The notes under the pieces: generated by a model
Databases searched by the model: none
Told to the model about the DNA's origin: nothing
The model's input: only the letters and a program-made list of their open reading frames with translations
Position numbers and translations under genes: made by a program
Part shown: piece after piece, positions 18,054 to 27,711 of the stretch
How the letters are laid out: every line of letters starts with the position of its first letter
Position numbering within the stretch: position 1 is the first letter of the stretch
Assembly: GCA_965242845.1 (NCBI GenBank)
Contig: CBDETC010000001.1
Location: forward strand, 186,001-250,000
Source of the DNA: RHLJ01 sp965242845
GTDB lineage: Bacteria > Bacteroidota > Rhodothermia > Balneolales > Balneolaceae
Length of the DNA stretch: 64,000 nucleotides
Direction of reading: 5' to 3'

Positions 18054-18569
18054 ATGACTTTCCTTTTAGCTGGCGGAGGGGGATTACTCTCATTTAATAC
18101 GGGGTTTGCAATCTGGATTTTGATATCCATGATTTTATTCATCCTTGTTATGATGAAGTATGCCGTTCCTCCGATTATGAAATCGCTGAATGAGCGGGAA
18201 GCCAAAATCAAAGATTCTTTGGAATCAGCTGAACAAGCATTGGCTAAAGCAGAGCAAATCTCAAAAGATAATGAGAAAGCTCTTCGTGAAGCCGAAGCTA
18301 ATGCTCAGCAAATCCGCAAAAAGGCGAAAGAAGAGGCTAATGTCCTCCGAGATGACCTAATTGCGAAAGCCAAAGAAGAAGCCGCTCAGATTGTAGAACA
18401 AGCAAGAGCATCTATTGACCAAGAGAAGAAACAAGCATTGACTGAACTCCGCCAGGAAGTTGCCAACCTGGCAATCCAGGCAGCAGAAACAATTCTTGAT
18501 TCGGAATTAGATGCAAAGAAGAACAACAAACTAGTCGATAATTTTATCGACGATTTGTCAAAAAATTAA
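18054..18569 (+). CDS. atpF: ATP synthase subunit b
   Basis: This 171-residue peripheral-stalk subunit has one N-terminal membrane helix (~15-37) and a long charged, Ala-rich coiled coil (LNEREAKIKDSLESAEQALA onward). Length is close to the family norm. It lies 13 bases after atpE and 10 before atpH. Confidence 0.95.
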   Translation: MTFLLAGGGGLLSFNTGFAIWILISMILFILVMMKYAVPPIMKSLNEREAKIKDSLESAEQALAKAEQISKDNEKALREAEANAQQIRKKAKEEANVLRDDLIAKAKEEAAQIVEQARASIDQEKKQALTELRQEVANLAIQAAETILDSELDAKKNNKLVDNFIDDLSKN

Positions 18570-18579
18570 TTGATAACCT

Positions 18580-19134
18580 ATGTTGGTATCTAAAGCAGCC
18601 CGGCGTTACGCTACTGCATTATTGGAAACGGCGAAAGAACAAAAGGTGGTTGATGCCACCCTTGAAGATATCTTGTTGGTCAAAAACACGATTGAGGGTT
18701 CAAAGGAATTAGTGTTATTCCTTAAAAGCCCCATCATTAAACCAGCTGATAAGAAAACCGCTCTTTCAACCATCTTTGGAAAAGAAGTAAGTAAACTCAC
18801 TGGTGAGTTTATTTCTTTAGTTGCCTCCAAAGAGCGTTCAGCCATTCTTCCAGAAATTGTTGCTGCTTTTGTACGTCAGTACAATGAGTTCGCTGGCATA
18901 ATTGAGGTAGAGGTGAGAACAGCTACCGCATTAGATGCAACCCAGGTTACCGATCTTAAAAAAGCGCTTGAGACAACTACTTCTAAAAAGGTAGAAATCG
19001 ATTTAAAAGAACAACCCGAATTGAAAGGCGGGTTGATGGTAAAAATTGATGACACAGTTATTGATGGAACTGTAAAGCATAAGCTCGAGCAACTTCAACA
19101 AACATTCCTGGAAACCTCCGTGGAATTGAATTAG
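18580..19134 (+). CDS. atpH: ATP synthase subunit delta
   Basis: This 184-residue protein links the peripheral stalk to the F1 head. The N-terminal RRYATALLETAKEQ motif and the C-terminal signature PELKGGLMVKIDDTVIDGTV are diagnostic of OSCP/delta. Its place between atpF and atpA is standard. Confidence 0.95.
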   Translation: MLVSKAARRYATALLETAKEQKVVDATLEDILLVKNTIEGSKELVLFLKSPIIKPADKKTALSTIFGKEVSKLTGEFISLVASKERSAILPEIVAAFVRQYNEFAGIIEVEVRTATALDATQVTDLKKALETTTSKKVEIDLKEQPELKGGLMVKIDDTVIDGTVKHKLEQLQQTFLETSVELN

Positions 19135-19157
19135 AACGATTCAGAAATTAAAAAACA

Positions 19158-20774
19158 ATGAGCCAAGTCAGACCCGACGAAGTTTCAGCCATATTACGTA
19201 AACAATTATCAGGCTTTGATAATGAAGCTGATGTATATGATGTAGGTACCGTACTTGAAGTAGGTGACGGTATTGCGCGTGTTTATGGCCTTTCTCAAGT
19301 AGAAGCCGGAGAATTAGTGGTGCTACCAGATTCAAAGGATGAAAATGGTAACCCGGCAACCGGTATGGTACTTAACCTGGAAGAAGACAATGTAGGTATT
19401 GTACTCTTTGGGTCTTCAAGTGCTGTAGAGGAAGGAGATACCGTTAAGCGTACCAAAGATATTGCTTCAATCAGTGTTGGTGAAGGAGTTCTTGGTCGTG
19501 TAATCGATCCTCTTGGAAATCCTGTTGATGGAAAAGGCCCTATTTCAGGCGAAACCATTCAGCTTCCTCTTGAAAGAAAAGCTCCTGGTGTAATTTATCG
19601 TGAGCCAGTAGCTGAGCCACTTCAAACCGGTATTAAGGCTATTGATTCATTGATCCCTATCGGGCGTGGACAACGAGAGCTTATTATTGGAGACCGTCAA
19701 ACAGGTAAAACTTCAGTAGCAATTGATACTATTCTGAATCAAAAAGCTACTCAGGATTCTGAGAAACCAGTTTTCTGTATCTATGTAGCTGTTGGACAAA
19801 AAGCCTCTACTGTTGCAGGAATCAAAAAGGTGTTAGAAGAAAACGGAGCACTTGACTACTCAGTAATTATCAGCGCACCAGCAAGTTCTGCTGCTCCGAT
19901 GCAATATATCGCTCCATTTGCAGGAGCTACTGTAGGAGAATACTTCCGAGATACAGGTCGTCACGCCTTGGTTATTTATGATGATTTATCAAAACAGGCA
20001 GTGGCGTACCGCGAATTATCACTTCTGCTAAAGCGACCTCCGGGCCGTGAAGCATATCCTGGTGATGTATTCTATTTGCATAGCCGTTTATTAGAAAGAG
20101 CTGCAAAGATTATTGATGATGACGGTGTAGCTCAGTCAATGAATAATATTCCTGATCCGTTAAAGCCGAAAGTAAAAGGAGGAGGGTCATTAACTGCTCT
20201 TCCTGTTATTGAAACTCAGGCAGGTGACGTATCAGCGTATATTCCTACAAACGTAATTTCTATCACCGACGGTCAGATTTTCCTTGATACAGATTTATTT
20301 AATTCCGGTATCCGTCCTGCAATTGATGTTGGTATTTCAGTATCAAGGGTAGGGGGTTCTGCTCAGGTGAAATCAATGAAAAAGCTTTCTGGTACATTGA
20401 AGCTTGATTTAGCTCAGTACAGAGAACTTGAAGCCTTTGCTAAATTTGGTTCGGATCTTGATCCGGCTACGCAGGCTCAGCTAAGAAGAGGTGAGCGTAC
20501 TGCCGAATTATTGAAGCAGGATGTATACCAACCACTTCCTGTTGAGCAGGAAATTGTTCTTCTGAAGGTTAACTCTGAAGGTTTACTAGATAAGCTTCCT
20601 GTAAGCGAAATCAGTGAGTTTCAGGCTCAGTTTCTTGAGAATGTACTTACAAAGTACGGCAAGGAGATGGAAGGATTAGCAGTAAGTGGCGTACTTAGCG
20701 ATGAATTCGGAGCGGAAGTAATTGCTACAGCAAATACAGTAATTGATCAACTTTTAGCTGCTCAGGAAGCCTAA
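19158..20774 (+). CDS. atpA: ATP synthase subunit alpha
   Basis: This 538-residue F1 subunit carries the non-catalytic nucleotide site. Walker A GDRQTGKT is at 178-185. The alpha signature PALNVGLSVSR-like stretch is present as PAIDVGISVSRVGG. The length is somewhat above that of E. coli (513), mainly through short loop additions. It is followed by atpG after 3 bases. Confidence 0.98.
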   Translation: MSQVRPDEVSAILRKQLSGFDNEADVYDVGTVLEVGDGIARVYGLSQVEAGELVVLPDSKDENGNPATGMVLNLEEDNVGIVLFGSSSAVEEGDTVKRTKDIASISVGEGVLGRVIDPLGNPVDGKGPISGETIQLPLERKAPGVIYREPVAEPLQTGIKAIDSLIPIGRGQRELIIGDRQTGKTSVAIDTILNQKATQDSEKPVFCIYVAVGQKASTVAGIKKVLEENGALDYSVIISAPASSAAPMQYIAPFAGATVGEYFRDTGRHALVIYDDLSKQAVAYRELSLLLKRPPGREAYPGDVFYLHSRLLERAAKIIDDDGVAQSMNNIPDPLKPKVKGGGSLTALPVIETQAGDVSAYIPTNVISITDGQIFLDTDLFNSGIRPAIDVGISVSRVGGSAQVKSMKKLSGTLKLDLAQYRELEAFAKFGSDLDPATQAQLRRGERTAELLKQDVYQPLPVEQEIVLLKVNSEGLLDKLPVSEISEFQAQFLENVLTKYGKEMEGLAVSGVLSDEFGAEVIATANTVIDQLLAAQEA

Positions 20775-20777
20775 TAG

Positions 20778-21671
20778 ATGCCAAACTTACGCGACATACG
20801 AAACAGGATCAGTACGGTAAATAATACCCAGCAGATTACAAAAGCCATGAAAATGGTTGCTGCTGCTAAGCTTAGAAAAGCTCAGGAAAGAATGGTTCGT
20901 ACGCGTCCATATGCTTCTAAAATTCAGGATGTAGTAGGAAGACTGGTAGGAAGTAGTTCTGCCAGCAACCCTATTATGAGAAATCCTGAAGATGTTAAGC
21001 AGGTTGTAATGATTGTTGTTGGTTCTGACAGAGGTTTATGTGGTGGCTTCAACAACAACCTGTTCAAGGAAGTAGAAAAATCCATTGAGACCAATCTTTC
21101 TGAATATCGTGATCAAGGTACTCTTTCCTTAATTACTCTTGGAAAGAAAGCAACTGCTTATTTTGAAAAACGAAAGTACAATGTGATTGAAAGTCATCCT
21201 GGATTTTTTGATAGTCTTGAGTATGGGCCTACTTCTGCAATCATGGGAGAAGTAACAGATCGTTTCATTAATGAAGAATTCGATCAGGTATACTTAGCTT
21301 TCAACGAGTTCAAATCTGTGATTGCTCAAAACAGAAAAGTTGAGAAAGTATTGCCAATCGATCCAAGTGCTATCACTGAAACTCAAGGTGATGCTTCTAA
21401 AGAAGCGATTGATTATATTTTCGAGCCTGATGCAGAAGCAATTCTGGAGAAGCTCTTACCATTGCATTTGAATATGCAGCTTTGGAGAGCGGTATTGGAA
21501 TCCAATGCTTCAGAGCAGGGAGCTAGAATGTCGGCAATGGATAGTGCTACTGAAAATGCTAAAGATCTAGAAAGAGATCTTCGTTTGAAGTACAACCAGG
21601 CCCGACAAAGCGCGATTACAACTGAGATTTCGGAGATTGTGTCCGGAGCTCAGGCGTTAAGCGGAAACTAA
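20778..21671 (+). CDS. atpG: ATP synthase subunit gamma
   Basis: The 297-residue central rotor shaft has the conserved N-terminal helix NLRDIRNRISTVNNTQQITK and AMKMVAAAKLRKAQ. The middle motif GSDRGLCGGFN and the C-terminal SARMSAMDSATENA are also intact. It is the last atp gene here; atpD and atpC do not follow, and a tRNA gene starts six bases after the stop. Confidence 0.97.
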   Translation: MPNLRDIRNRISTVNNTQQITKAMKMVAAAKLRKAQERMVRTRPYASKIQDVVGRLVGSSSASNPIMRNPEDVKQVVMIVVGSDRGLCGGFNNNLFKEVEKSIETNLSEYRDQGTLSLITLGKKATAYFEKRKYNVIESHPGFFDSLEYGPTSAIMGEVTDRFINEEFDQVYLAFNEFKSVIAQNRKVEKVLPIDPSAITETQGDASKEAIDYIFEPDAEAILEKLLPLHLNMQLWRAVLESNASEQGARMSAMDSATENAKDLERDLRLKYNQARQSAITTEISEIVSGAQALSGN

Positions 21672-21677
21672 TTTATT

Positions 21678-21762
21678 GGAGAGTTGGCAGAGTGGTCGAA
21701 TGCGGCGGTCTTGAAAACCGTTGTACCGCAAGGTACCGGGGGTTCGAATCCCTCACTCTCCG
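21678..21762 (+). tRNA. tRNA-Ser (anticodon UGA)
   Basis: An acceptor stem of GGAGAGT at 21678-21684 pairs with ACTCTCC at 21755-21761, followed by discriminator G. The anticodon loop is CTTGAAA with anticodon TGA. A long variable arm (GTACC...GGTACC) marks a class II serine tRNA. The T-loop GGTTCGAATC is normal. The terminal CCA is not encoded. Confidence 0.96.
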
Positions 21763-21766
21763 CATT

Positions 21767-21797
21767 AAATAGCCCCAATAGGGGCTATTTTTGTTTT
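21767..21797 (+). terminator. Intrinsic terminator after tRNA-Ser
   Basis: AAATAGCCCC and GGGGCTATTT form a 10-bp stem with a four-base loop AATA, followed by a T-rich tail (TTGTTTT). It would end both the tRNA and any read-through from the atp operon. Confidence 0.9.
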
Positions 21798-21816
21798 AAA
21801 TAAAAGCTAAAGGGGT

Positions 21817-21828
21817 GCGTTAAAACGC
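21817..21828 (+). repeat. Short palindrome before the TolC-like gene
   Basis: GCGTT and AACGC are inverted around two bases, 7 bases before the ATG at 21836. It overlaps the ribosome-binding region, so it could hinder initiation or act as an operator half-site. Weak evidence. Confidence 0.3.
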
Positions 21829-21835
21829 CATTGAT

Positions 21836-23218
21836 ATGAAAGTTAAAGCGCTTTTCTTTTTACTAACACTCTTGCTAATAAGCTCAGGAACGAGCTTCTC
21901 ACAAGATACACTAAGAATTGGGTTTCCAGAATTTCTTGCCATAGCTCTTGAAAATTCAGGGCAAATGAAAGTAGTGGAAACTAAAGTAGACTTAGCTGAG
22001 AACCAGACACAAATGGCACGTGATCAGAGATTTCTACCTTCTCTGAGCGTAAGAAGTGAGCATGCAGTAGTTCCAAGTGTAGATTCTCCAGGTGATTTTG
22101 CTGAAGACCGAATTTACCTCGACCCTGATGCTTCGAACGACTGGAGTAAAGTAGGGCTTTATACACGGATTCGTTTGCAAGGAATACAGCCTGTATTTAC
22201 ATGGGGAGCAATTAACAAAGCTATTGATGCCGCAGAAATAGCCGCACGAGCTACTCAGGAAGAGTATAATGCCACTCAAGCTGAAATAGAGATTTTGCTA
22301 TATGATTTATATTACAGCTATGTATTTGCGTTGGAAATTCAGCGTTTACTAGTAGATGCGGAAGATAAAATAGGGCAAATTGAACGATCTCTTGAGAAAC
22401 AAAAGGAAGAGAACCCAGAAGAAGCTGATGACACCGATGAGTTTAAATTCAAAATCTTTAAAGCTCAGTTTGGTATTCAGAGAGAAGAGGTGACTCAAAG
22501 CTTAGTCTTCGTAAAAGAAACCTGGAACTACATTCTAAGAAACGAACTGGGGATTGTTTATGAACCTCAGGTTAGATTTCTTGACCCTGTAAACTCTAAG
22601 CTGGAACATCTGGGGCACTATCAGATGAGTGCGAAAGATAATCGTCCCGAATTATTAGCCCTTGAATTAGGTAAGGAGGCACTAACAACCTATATCGGTT
22701 CTCTAAAAGCCAGAAACCTTCCGGGCTTATATATGGGGTTCACTACCACTTTTGCAAGCACTCCAATTCGACCAAGGCAACCTAATCCTTTTATCTCTAC
22801 TCCTGAGAATACGTTCAATACAGCCATTGGATTTACCATTCGACAGAATTTGAATTTCTTCCAGGCAAAAACGTCTTTTGAGCGCAGCAAACTTGAAGTT
22901 AGCCGATTAGATTATCTTAAGGATTCCCAGCAGGACCTTATTATCCTGGAAGTAAATGATGCATATCGAAAAGCTGCACTTGCAGAAGTGAAGGTGGAAA
23001 AAACAGGAGAAGCACTACAAGTTGCCAAGGAATGGCTTCGAATGGAGCAATTAGACTATGATTTTGGGTTTGGTGACTCAAAAGATTTGGTTGATGCAGT
23101 AAGGCAGGAATTGGAATTACGCCTATCCGAAATGGAGAGTATTTTTGAGTTTAATTCAACAGTAGCAAAGCTAAATAAATCGGCTGGCATATCGTTAACA
23201 GCCTCGATGAATAATTAA
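21836..23218 (+). CDS. TolC-family outer membrane efflux protein
   Basis: This 460-residue protein has a signal peptide (LLISSGTSFSQ). It shows the two-repeat helical layout of TolC, with long amphipathic helices (AENQTQMARDQRFLPSLSVR, EYNATQAEIEILLYDLYYSY) and beta-strand stretches between them. It starts a new transcription unit after the tRNA terminator and is followed after 10 bases by the MlaC-like gene. No inner membrane pump or membrane-fusion gene is adjacent, so its partner is unknown. Confidence 0.85.
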   Translation: MKVKALFFLLTLLLISSGTSFSQDTLRIGFPEFLAIALENSGQMKVVETKVDLAENQTQMARDQRFLPSLSVRSEHAVVPSVDSPGDFAEDRIYLDPDASNDWSKVGLYTRIRLQGIQPVFTWGAINKAIDAAEIAARATQEEYNATQAEIEILLYDLYYSYVFALEIQRLLVDAEDKIGQIERSLEKQKEENPEEADDTDEFKFKIFKAQFGIQREEVTQSLVFVKETWNYILRNELGIVYEPQVRFLDPVNSKLEHLGHYQMSAKDNRPELLALELGKEALTTYIGSLKARNLPGLYMGFTTTFASTPIRPRQPNPFISTPENTFNTAIGFTIRQNLNFFQAKTSFERSKLEVSRLDYLKDSQQDLIILEVNDAYRKAALAEVKVEKTGEALQVAKEWLRMEQLDYDFGFGDSKDLVDAVRQELELRLSEMESIFEFNSTVAKLNKSAGISLTASMNN

Positions 23219-23228
23219 TTACGGATTT

Positions 23229-23819
23229 ATGAGACAAGTAATCACAACATTTTTTGCTGTTTTCTTTATCGGAATGTTCTCGATACAAGTGATGGCACAG
23301 GACCAGGAAGAAGGTATAAGGGCACTCCTTACAGAACGAGATGATCAAATAAAGGAACTATTGGGGCCAGAAGGTCAGGAATATTCAGATGCTCAAAGAG
23401 AAAATCTTAAAGAGATTATAAACGGGATCATCGATTTTGAAGCAATGGCTAAAACTGCTCTTGCTGATACCTATAATGAGATTTCTGAAGAAAGCAGAAC
23501 AGAGTTTATCGACTTATTCACTACTATTGTAAGAGATCATTCGATGAATAAGCTCGAAATATACCGGGCAGTAGTAACCTATAATTCCATTGATGTTGAA
23601 GCTGGATCGGCTCTTGTTAAAACGATGGCTGAACTGGATGAAGTCCGTACTCCTGTAGATTACAAAATGGTCTTAGAAGGTGATGAGTGGGTTATCACCG
23701 ACATGAGTGTGGATGACCTTTGGACAGCTGAGTCCTATAAAAATCAATTCCAGCGAATCATCGCACGAAGAGGCTTTGATGCACTTATGGAGAGTCTGAG
23801 GAAAAGAGCAGCCCGGTAA
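23229..23819 (+). CDS. MlaC/Ttg2D-like phospholipid-binding periplasmic protein
   Basis: This 196-residue protein has a signal peptide (FFIGMFSIQVMAQ). It shows the MlaC family pattern: IIDFEAMAKTALADTYNEIS early, a central RDHSMNKLEIYRA, and VDYKMVLEGDEWVITDMSVD near the C-terminus. MlaC shuttles phospholipids between the outer membrane and an MlaFEDB importer. No mlaFED genes occur in the window. Pairing with a TolC-like protein is unusual for Mla and may mean a different lipid or solute route; that is inference. Confidence 0.8.
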   Translation: MRQVITTFFAVFFIGMFSIQVMAQDQEEGIRALLTERDDQIKELLGPEGQEYSDAQRENLKEIINGIIDFEAMAKTALADTYNEISEESRTEFIDLFTTIVRDHSMNKLEIYRAVVTYNSIDVEAGSALVKTMAELDEVRTPVDYKMVLEGDEWVITDMSVDDLWTAESYKNQFQRIIARRGFDALMESLRKRAAR

Positions 23820-23875
23820 TTGTTCAACGCTTTCAATGAGTTTGAATAAGCCGTATCTTTTCAAAAAAACAGACA

Positions 23876-24910
23876 GTGCTACAATCATTCAAAAAAGAAA
23901 AAGCGGGTAAAGAAGGCTACGTTTACGTTAGCTATGGGCATCCAAAATATTTAAAGCACGCACTAGCTTCGGTAGTAAGCTTAAGAAGGTACGATAGGGA
24001 AAGACCGGTGGCGTTGGCTTGTGGAGAAAAACAACGTGCTATACTAGAGGAAAAAGGTCTTACTCATTTGTTCGATATCATACATCCACTACCTGAAGAG
24101 CATGCTTCAATTGTTGGGTTCAAACATAACATCTATCACTACCTATTCTTTGAAAGGAATATCTTTTTAGATAGTGATATTGTTTGGTGCAAAAACCCGG
24201 ATAGCCTTTGGAAGTCATTTTCTCCTTTTGATTTTACTATTACAGGTACCCTGATTTCAGACAGCTTTTTCGGAGCAGCAAAAGGGGTTGGAGTATTGAA
24301 AGATGTTTTCCTTGGAAGGAGAAAGAAAACATTAAAGAAATTTGGGTTGACCTATCTTAGCCGAGTTCAATCAGGTATGATGTATGCCAGGGATTACGAC
24401 CTTACTAAAAAAGTTTGCACAATGGCGGGAGAAATGCTCGATAAAAAAGAGGAGACGCATTTCAGAAGCCGTAAAATGGAACAAGGTCGAACTGAAGAGT
24501 CTTGTGAGTGGAGCCTTGCAATGGCAATGTCTAAGTTAAACATCCCTATATACCCATGGCTGCAGGGACATAATAGCCCTCAATTGGATTACATTGATGA
24601 TTTGACAGAACATGATGATGAGTTCCAGTATGTGAGTTGTAAATATTACAACAACGACTTTGTGTATTCTTTAAGAGGATTGAAATCCTCTACCTTCAGG
24701 AACTTTTTGATTAACGTCTTTTCCGTATTACCTGGAAATGGAGATTATCTCATGACCACTCCATATTGCCTGCATTTTGGCTGGTACCATCAGAAAACAC
24801 CATTTTTTAGTTTTTCAGAGCATATTTGGAAAAGACTGGTGAATAATGATCTAAACTTAAGAGCTCAAAATCCTTCACCCAAGGAAGTACAAGAGCAAGT
24901 GACGAATTAA
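23876..24910 (+). CDS. GT8-like/nucleotide-diphospho-sugar transferase
   Basis: This 344-residue soluble protein has a GT-A-type fold start (YVSYGHPKYLKHALASVVSL) and the metal-binding DxD at D99-S-D101 in FLDSDIVW. This pattern fits a GT8-like or related glycosyltransferase. It has no signal peptide. The start is GTG at 23876, and no better ATG lies nearby. It is the first of three closely spaced genes for surface glycan work (23876-27711). Donor sugar unknown. Confidence 0.7.
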   Translation: MLQSFKKEKAGKEGYVYVSYGHPKYLKHALASVVSLRRYDRERPVALACGEKQRAILEEKGLTHLFDIIHPLPEEHASIVGFKHNIYHYLFFERNIFLDSDIVWCKNPDSLWKSFSPFDFTITGTLISDSFFGAAKGVGVLKDVFLGRRKKTLKKFGLTYLSRVQSGMMYARDYDLTKKVCTMAGEMLDKKEETHFRSRKMEQGRTEESCEWSLAMAMSKLNIPIYPWLQGHNSPQLDYIDDLTEHDDEFQYVSCKYYNNDFVYSLRGLKSSTFRNFLINVFSVLPGNGDYLMTTPYCLHFGWYHQKTPFFSFSEHIWKRLVNNDLNLRAQNPSPKEVQEQVTN

Positions 24911-24935
24911 GTCACTAGGGTAAAGAGACCCTGTC

Positions 24936-26210
24936 TTGAAACGCGTACTTATAATAGCCCCATATTTCGTCCCCAGAAGAAGGGTGGGAGCGCTGAGACC
25001 ATATAAATTTGCAATACATCTAAAAAAGTATGGTTGGGAGCCTTCAGTACTTTGTATTGAAGATGCTAGCTCAAAGATGACAGAAAAGGAGCGAGAGGAA
25101 CTAAAAGGCATTGAGATTTTTGAACTCAAACCTCCAGTCGACAGGACTTACAAGGATAATAAAAGTCCTCAAAAGACCAACAAAGCAAAGAAGAAAGAAA
25201 ACTCTTTAGCTGATTGGATAGACTCAAATTTTCCTATTGATACCTGGTTGCCATTTTTTTGGGCTAAGAAAAATGAGATCAAATCAATCATCGAAAAGGT
25301 TAATCCCGAGGTAGTGTGGACCACTTCTGACCCATGGTCGGGTGGCTACGTGGCAGGGAAAGTAGCTAAAAAATTAAAGGTACCATGGATTGCTGATTTC
25401 AGAGATCCGTGGACTTTATGTGGGGTTCGTTTTCAAAAGAAAGGATTCCTTGCTCGTTCATTTGAGAGAAAAGCAGAAGCCTGGATAGCCAGGAATGCAG
25501 ATTATATGACCTTCACAGCTGTTCAGACTGAGAAACTATATCTTGAAGAATATCCTGAGTTAAAAGAAAGAACGGCCACCATTTATAATAGCTTCCAGAG
25601 GCAAGAACTTGATCAACCCAGGGTATCTCAATCCGGTAATTTAGATGTCTTTTTTATCGGGAGTTTTAGAGAACTCTCTACCGCTTCTTTGATCATAAAG
25701 GTCTTGGAATTAATCAAATCAAAGGACCCTCAGGCGTTCGAACATATTTCTATTCATTCTTATGCTGAGTTGACAGGAGAGGATTTAGTAGGAGCTACAA
25801 AAGTTGGAGTTCAGGATCGTTTTAAGGTAAGAACTAAAGTTCCTTTCGAATTAGTACAGGAGGAAATCTCTAATGCGGATGTACTCTTGCTAAGTACTCA
25901 TCCAGAGAGAAAAGAGATTGTTCCTGCTAAACTGCTGGATTACCTGGTTTCAGATAAACCTATTCTTTCCCTTGTCCAAAATGAAGAGATTGAAACTATC
26001 CTAAATGAAACAGGTAGGGGAGTTCAGTATTCAATAAATGAACTTGAAAAAGCAGCAGATCTATTGATTGCATCGGTACAAGCAAAACAAAAGGGAGAAG
26101 GATTACCCTTTTCTATATCGAGAGACGAACAGGCTATTGATAAATTCTCCTCTGTTTACACTTCAAAACAGCTAGTTGGGCTTTTAAATGAGGTGGTAGA
26201 TCATGAGTAG
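24936..26210 (+). CDS. GT4-type glycosyltransferase
   Basis: This 424-residue GT-B enzyme starts from TTG at 24936. The N-terminal motif APYFVPRRRVGALRPYKFAI resembles that of the gene at 13542. WIADFRDPWT lies near residue 150, and the C-terminal VPAKLLDYLVSDKPILSLV is the donor-site region. It overlaps the flippase gene by 8 bases. A role in capsule, O-antigen or exopolysaccharide synthesis is likely from context. Confidence 0.8.
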   Translation: MKRVLIIAPYFVPRRRVGALRPYKFAIHLKKYGWEPSVLCIEDASSKMTEKEREELKGIEIFELKPPVDRTYKDNKSPQKTNKAKKKENSLADWIDSNFPIDTWLPFFWAKKNEIKSIIEKVNPEVVWTTSDPWSGGYVAGKVAKKLKVPWIADFRDPWTLCGVRFQKKGFLARSFERKAEAWIARNADYMTFTAVQTEKLYLEEYPELKERTATIYNSFQRQELDQPRVSQSGNLDVFFIGSFRELSTASLIIKVLELIKSKDPQAFEHISIHSYAELTGEDLVGATKVGVQDRFKVRTKVPFELVQEEISNADVLLLSTHPERKEIVPAKLLDYLVSDKPILSLVQNEEIETILNETGRGVQYSINELEKAADLLIASVQAKQKGEGLPFSISRDEQAIDKFSSVYTSKQLVGLLNEVVDHE

Positions 26211-27711
26211 TAGCTCTCTTACTCAAAAAACCATGGTAGTGGTTTTTTCCAGGGTTTTGACTTCCCTTATTGATCTAACCACAGCGATTCTGATCGCGCG
26301 GATGTTGGCGAAGACGGAATTTGCTATCGTTACCTACTTACTGTTGGTGTATGAGGTAGCAAGGTATTTAGCCACTCTCGGTTTTCCTGAAAGTATATTT
26401 TATTTCTTTGAGCACCTCACAAAGAATTTTAGAAAGGCTTTTGCTGTACAAACGTGTAGCATACTTGCATTAACCGGTACTATTGCTGCAGGAGCTATTC
26501 TGCTAGTGAAGTATTTTGCTCCTGCATTACTGAGTAATTTTAGTCCTGAAGTAGTACAGGCTATCCAGGAATACCTGCCTTATATAGCAATAGTAGCTAT
26601 GCTGGAGATACCAACCTGGCCAGTTCATAACATCCTGCTCGCCTCTGATCGACAACGAGAAGCAGGCTGGTACCAGATTATAACCAGTATACTTTCTTTT
26701 ACTGCTCTTATAGCCCCTCTGGCATTAGGATATCCTGTAATCTATGTGTTGTACTCTATGGTAGGTTATGCGGTAATTCGCTTCCTGGGATCTGTGATCT
26801 GGGTGACACTCGTTTTACCAGAAGGAGGGTTAAAAACTCCAAAAGGAAACCTGAGAGAACAAATTAATTTCTCTATTCCGCTTGGTATTTCTGCCCTGGT
26901 AAACCAATTCAACAAGTATGCAGATAAAGCTATTGTCTCATTATTGCTTGCTGAAGCTGCCTTTGCAGAATATGGGGTAGGAGCTCAGGAAGTCCCAATT
27001 ATCAGGGTTATACCTTTTGCGGTTGGGACCGTGTTGATAAGCAGGTATGTACAACTGAAGATCAAAGGAAGTTTTAATGAGCTCATCCATATTTGGCATA
27101 AAGGGATCAATAAAGTGGCGTTGGTTGTTATCCCTCTTACCATTCTGTCGGTTGTCCTTGCTCCATATTTCATTACTATTTTTGAGACGGATGGAACCAG
27201 TTATAGGAATGCGATAATCCCATTCCAGATTTATAACCTAATCATTCTCATTCGGGTAGCCCATTATGGGAGTATTCTTCAGGCTTTTGGAGATACGAAG
27301 GGGGTGCTCCGACTAAGTATTCTGCTTGTTGTATTAAATATTCTTTTCAGTACACCACTTACTTACTTCTATGGGATTAATGGAACCGCGTTTGGAACAC
27401 TATTGGCTAACATAATCAATTGGGTATTCTTGTTAAGAAGGATAGGTATGCATTTGGATATTCCGGCTCATAAAGTGCTTCCTTTGCCTCAATACTTAAG
27501 AATTACTTTGGTTTCAGTTCTGGTTGGAGCATTAACCTACTTTTTAAGTAATACCCTCGAAGTTTATGTGGAATGGATTCCAAACATCCTGATCAGCTCA
27601 GCATTCTTTTTAACTGGCTACTCTATACTTGGTAGTATTACAAAAACGATTAAGAGGGAAGACTGGGATAATGTAAAGGAGATGATGAAGCTTGGCTTCC
27701 TGTGGAAGTAA
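26203..27711 (+). CDS. Polysaccharide flippase (Wzx/MATE-type)
   Basis: The protein has 502 residues and 12-14 membrane helices. The N-terminus (VVVFSRVLTSLIDLTTAILI) and the FSIPLGISALVNQFNKYADK segment are typical of the oligosaccharide flippase (MVF) superfamily. It probably moves lipid-linked glycan units across the inner membrane for the preceding glycosyltransferases. Its stop abuts the stop of the minus-strand methyltransferase with no gap. Confidence 0.85.
   Translation: MSSSSLTQKTMVVVFSRVLTSLIDLTTAILIARMLAKTEFAIVTYLLLVYEVARYLATLGFPESIFYFFEHLTKNFRKAFAVQTCSILALTGTIAAGAILLVKYFAPALLSNFSPEVVQAIQEYLPYIAIVAMLEIPTWPVHNILLASDRQREAGWYQIITSILSFTALIAPLALGYPVIYVLYSMVGYAVIRFLGSVIWVTLVLPEGGLKTPKGNLREQINFSIPLGISALVNQFNKYADKAIVSLLLAEAAFAEYGVGAQEVPIIRVIPFAVGTVLISRYVQLKIKGSFNELIHIWHKGINKVALVVIPLTILSVVLAPYFITIFETDGTSYRNAIIPFQIYNLIILIRVAHYGSILQAFGDTKGVLRLSILLVVLNILFSTPLTYFYGINGTAFGTLLANIINWVFLLRRIGMHLDIPAHKVLPLPQYLRITLVSVLVGALTYFLSNTLEVYVEWIPNILISSAFFLTGYSILGSITKTIKREDWDNVKEMMKLGFLWK

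Noticed and set aside
21678..21797. tRNA-Ser as an integration site of a genomic island
   Set aside because: No integrase, direct repeat of the tRNA 3' end or composition shift is seen next to it; the terminator and ordinary genes follow.
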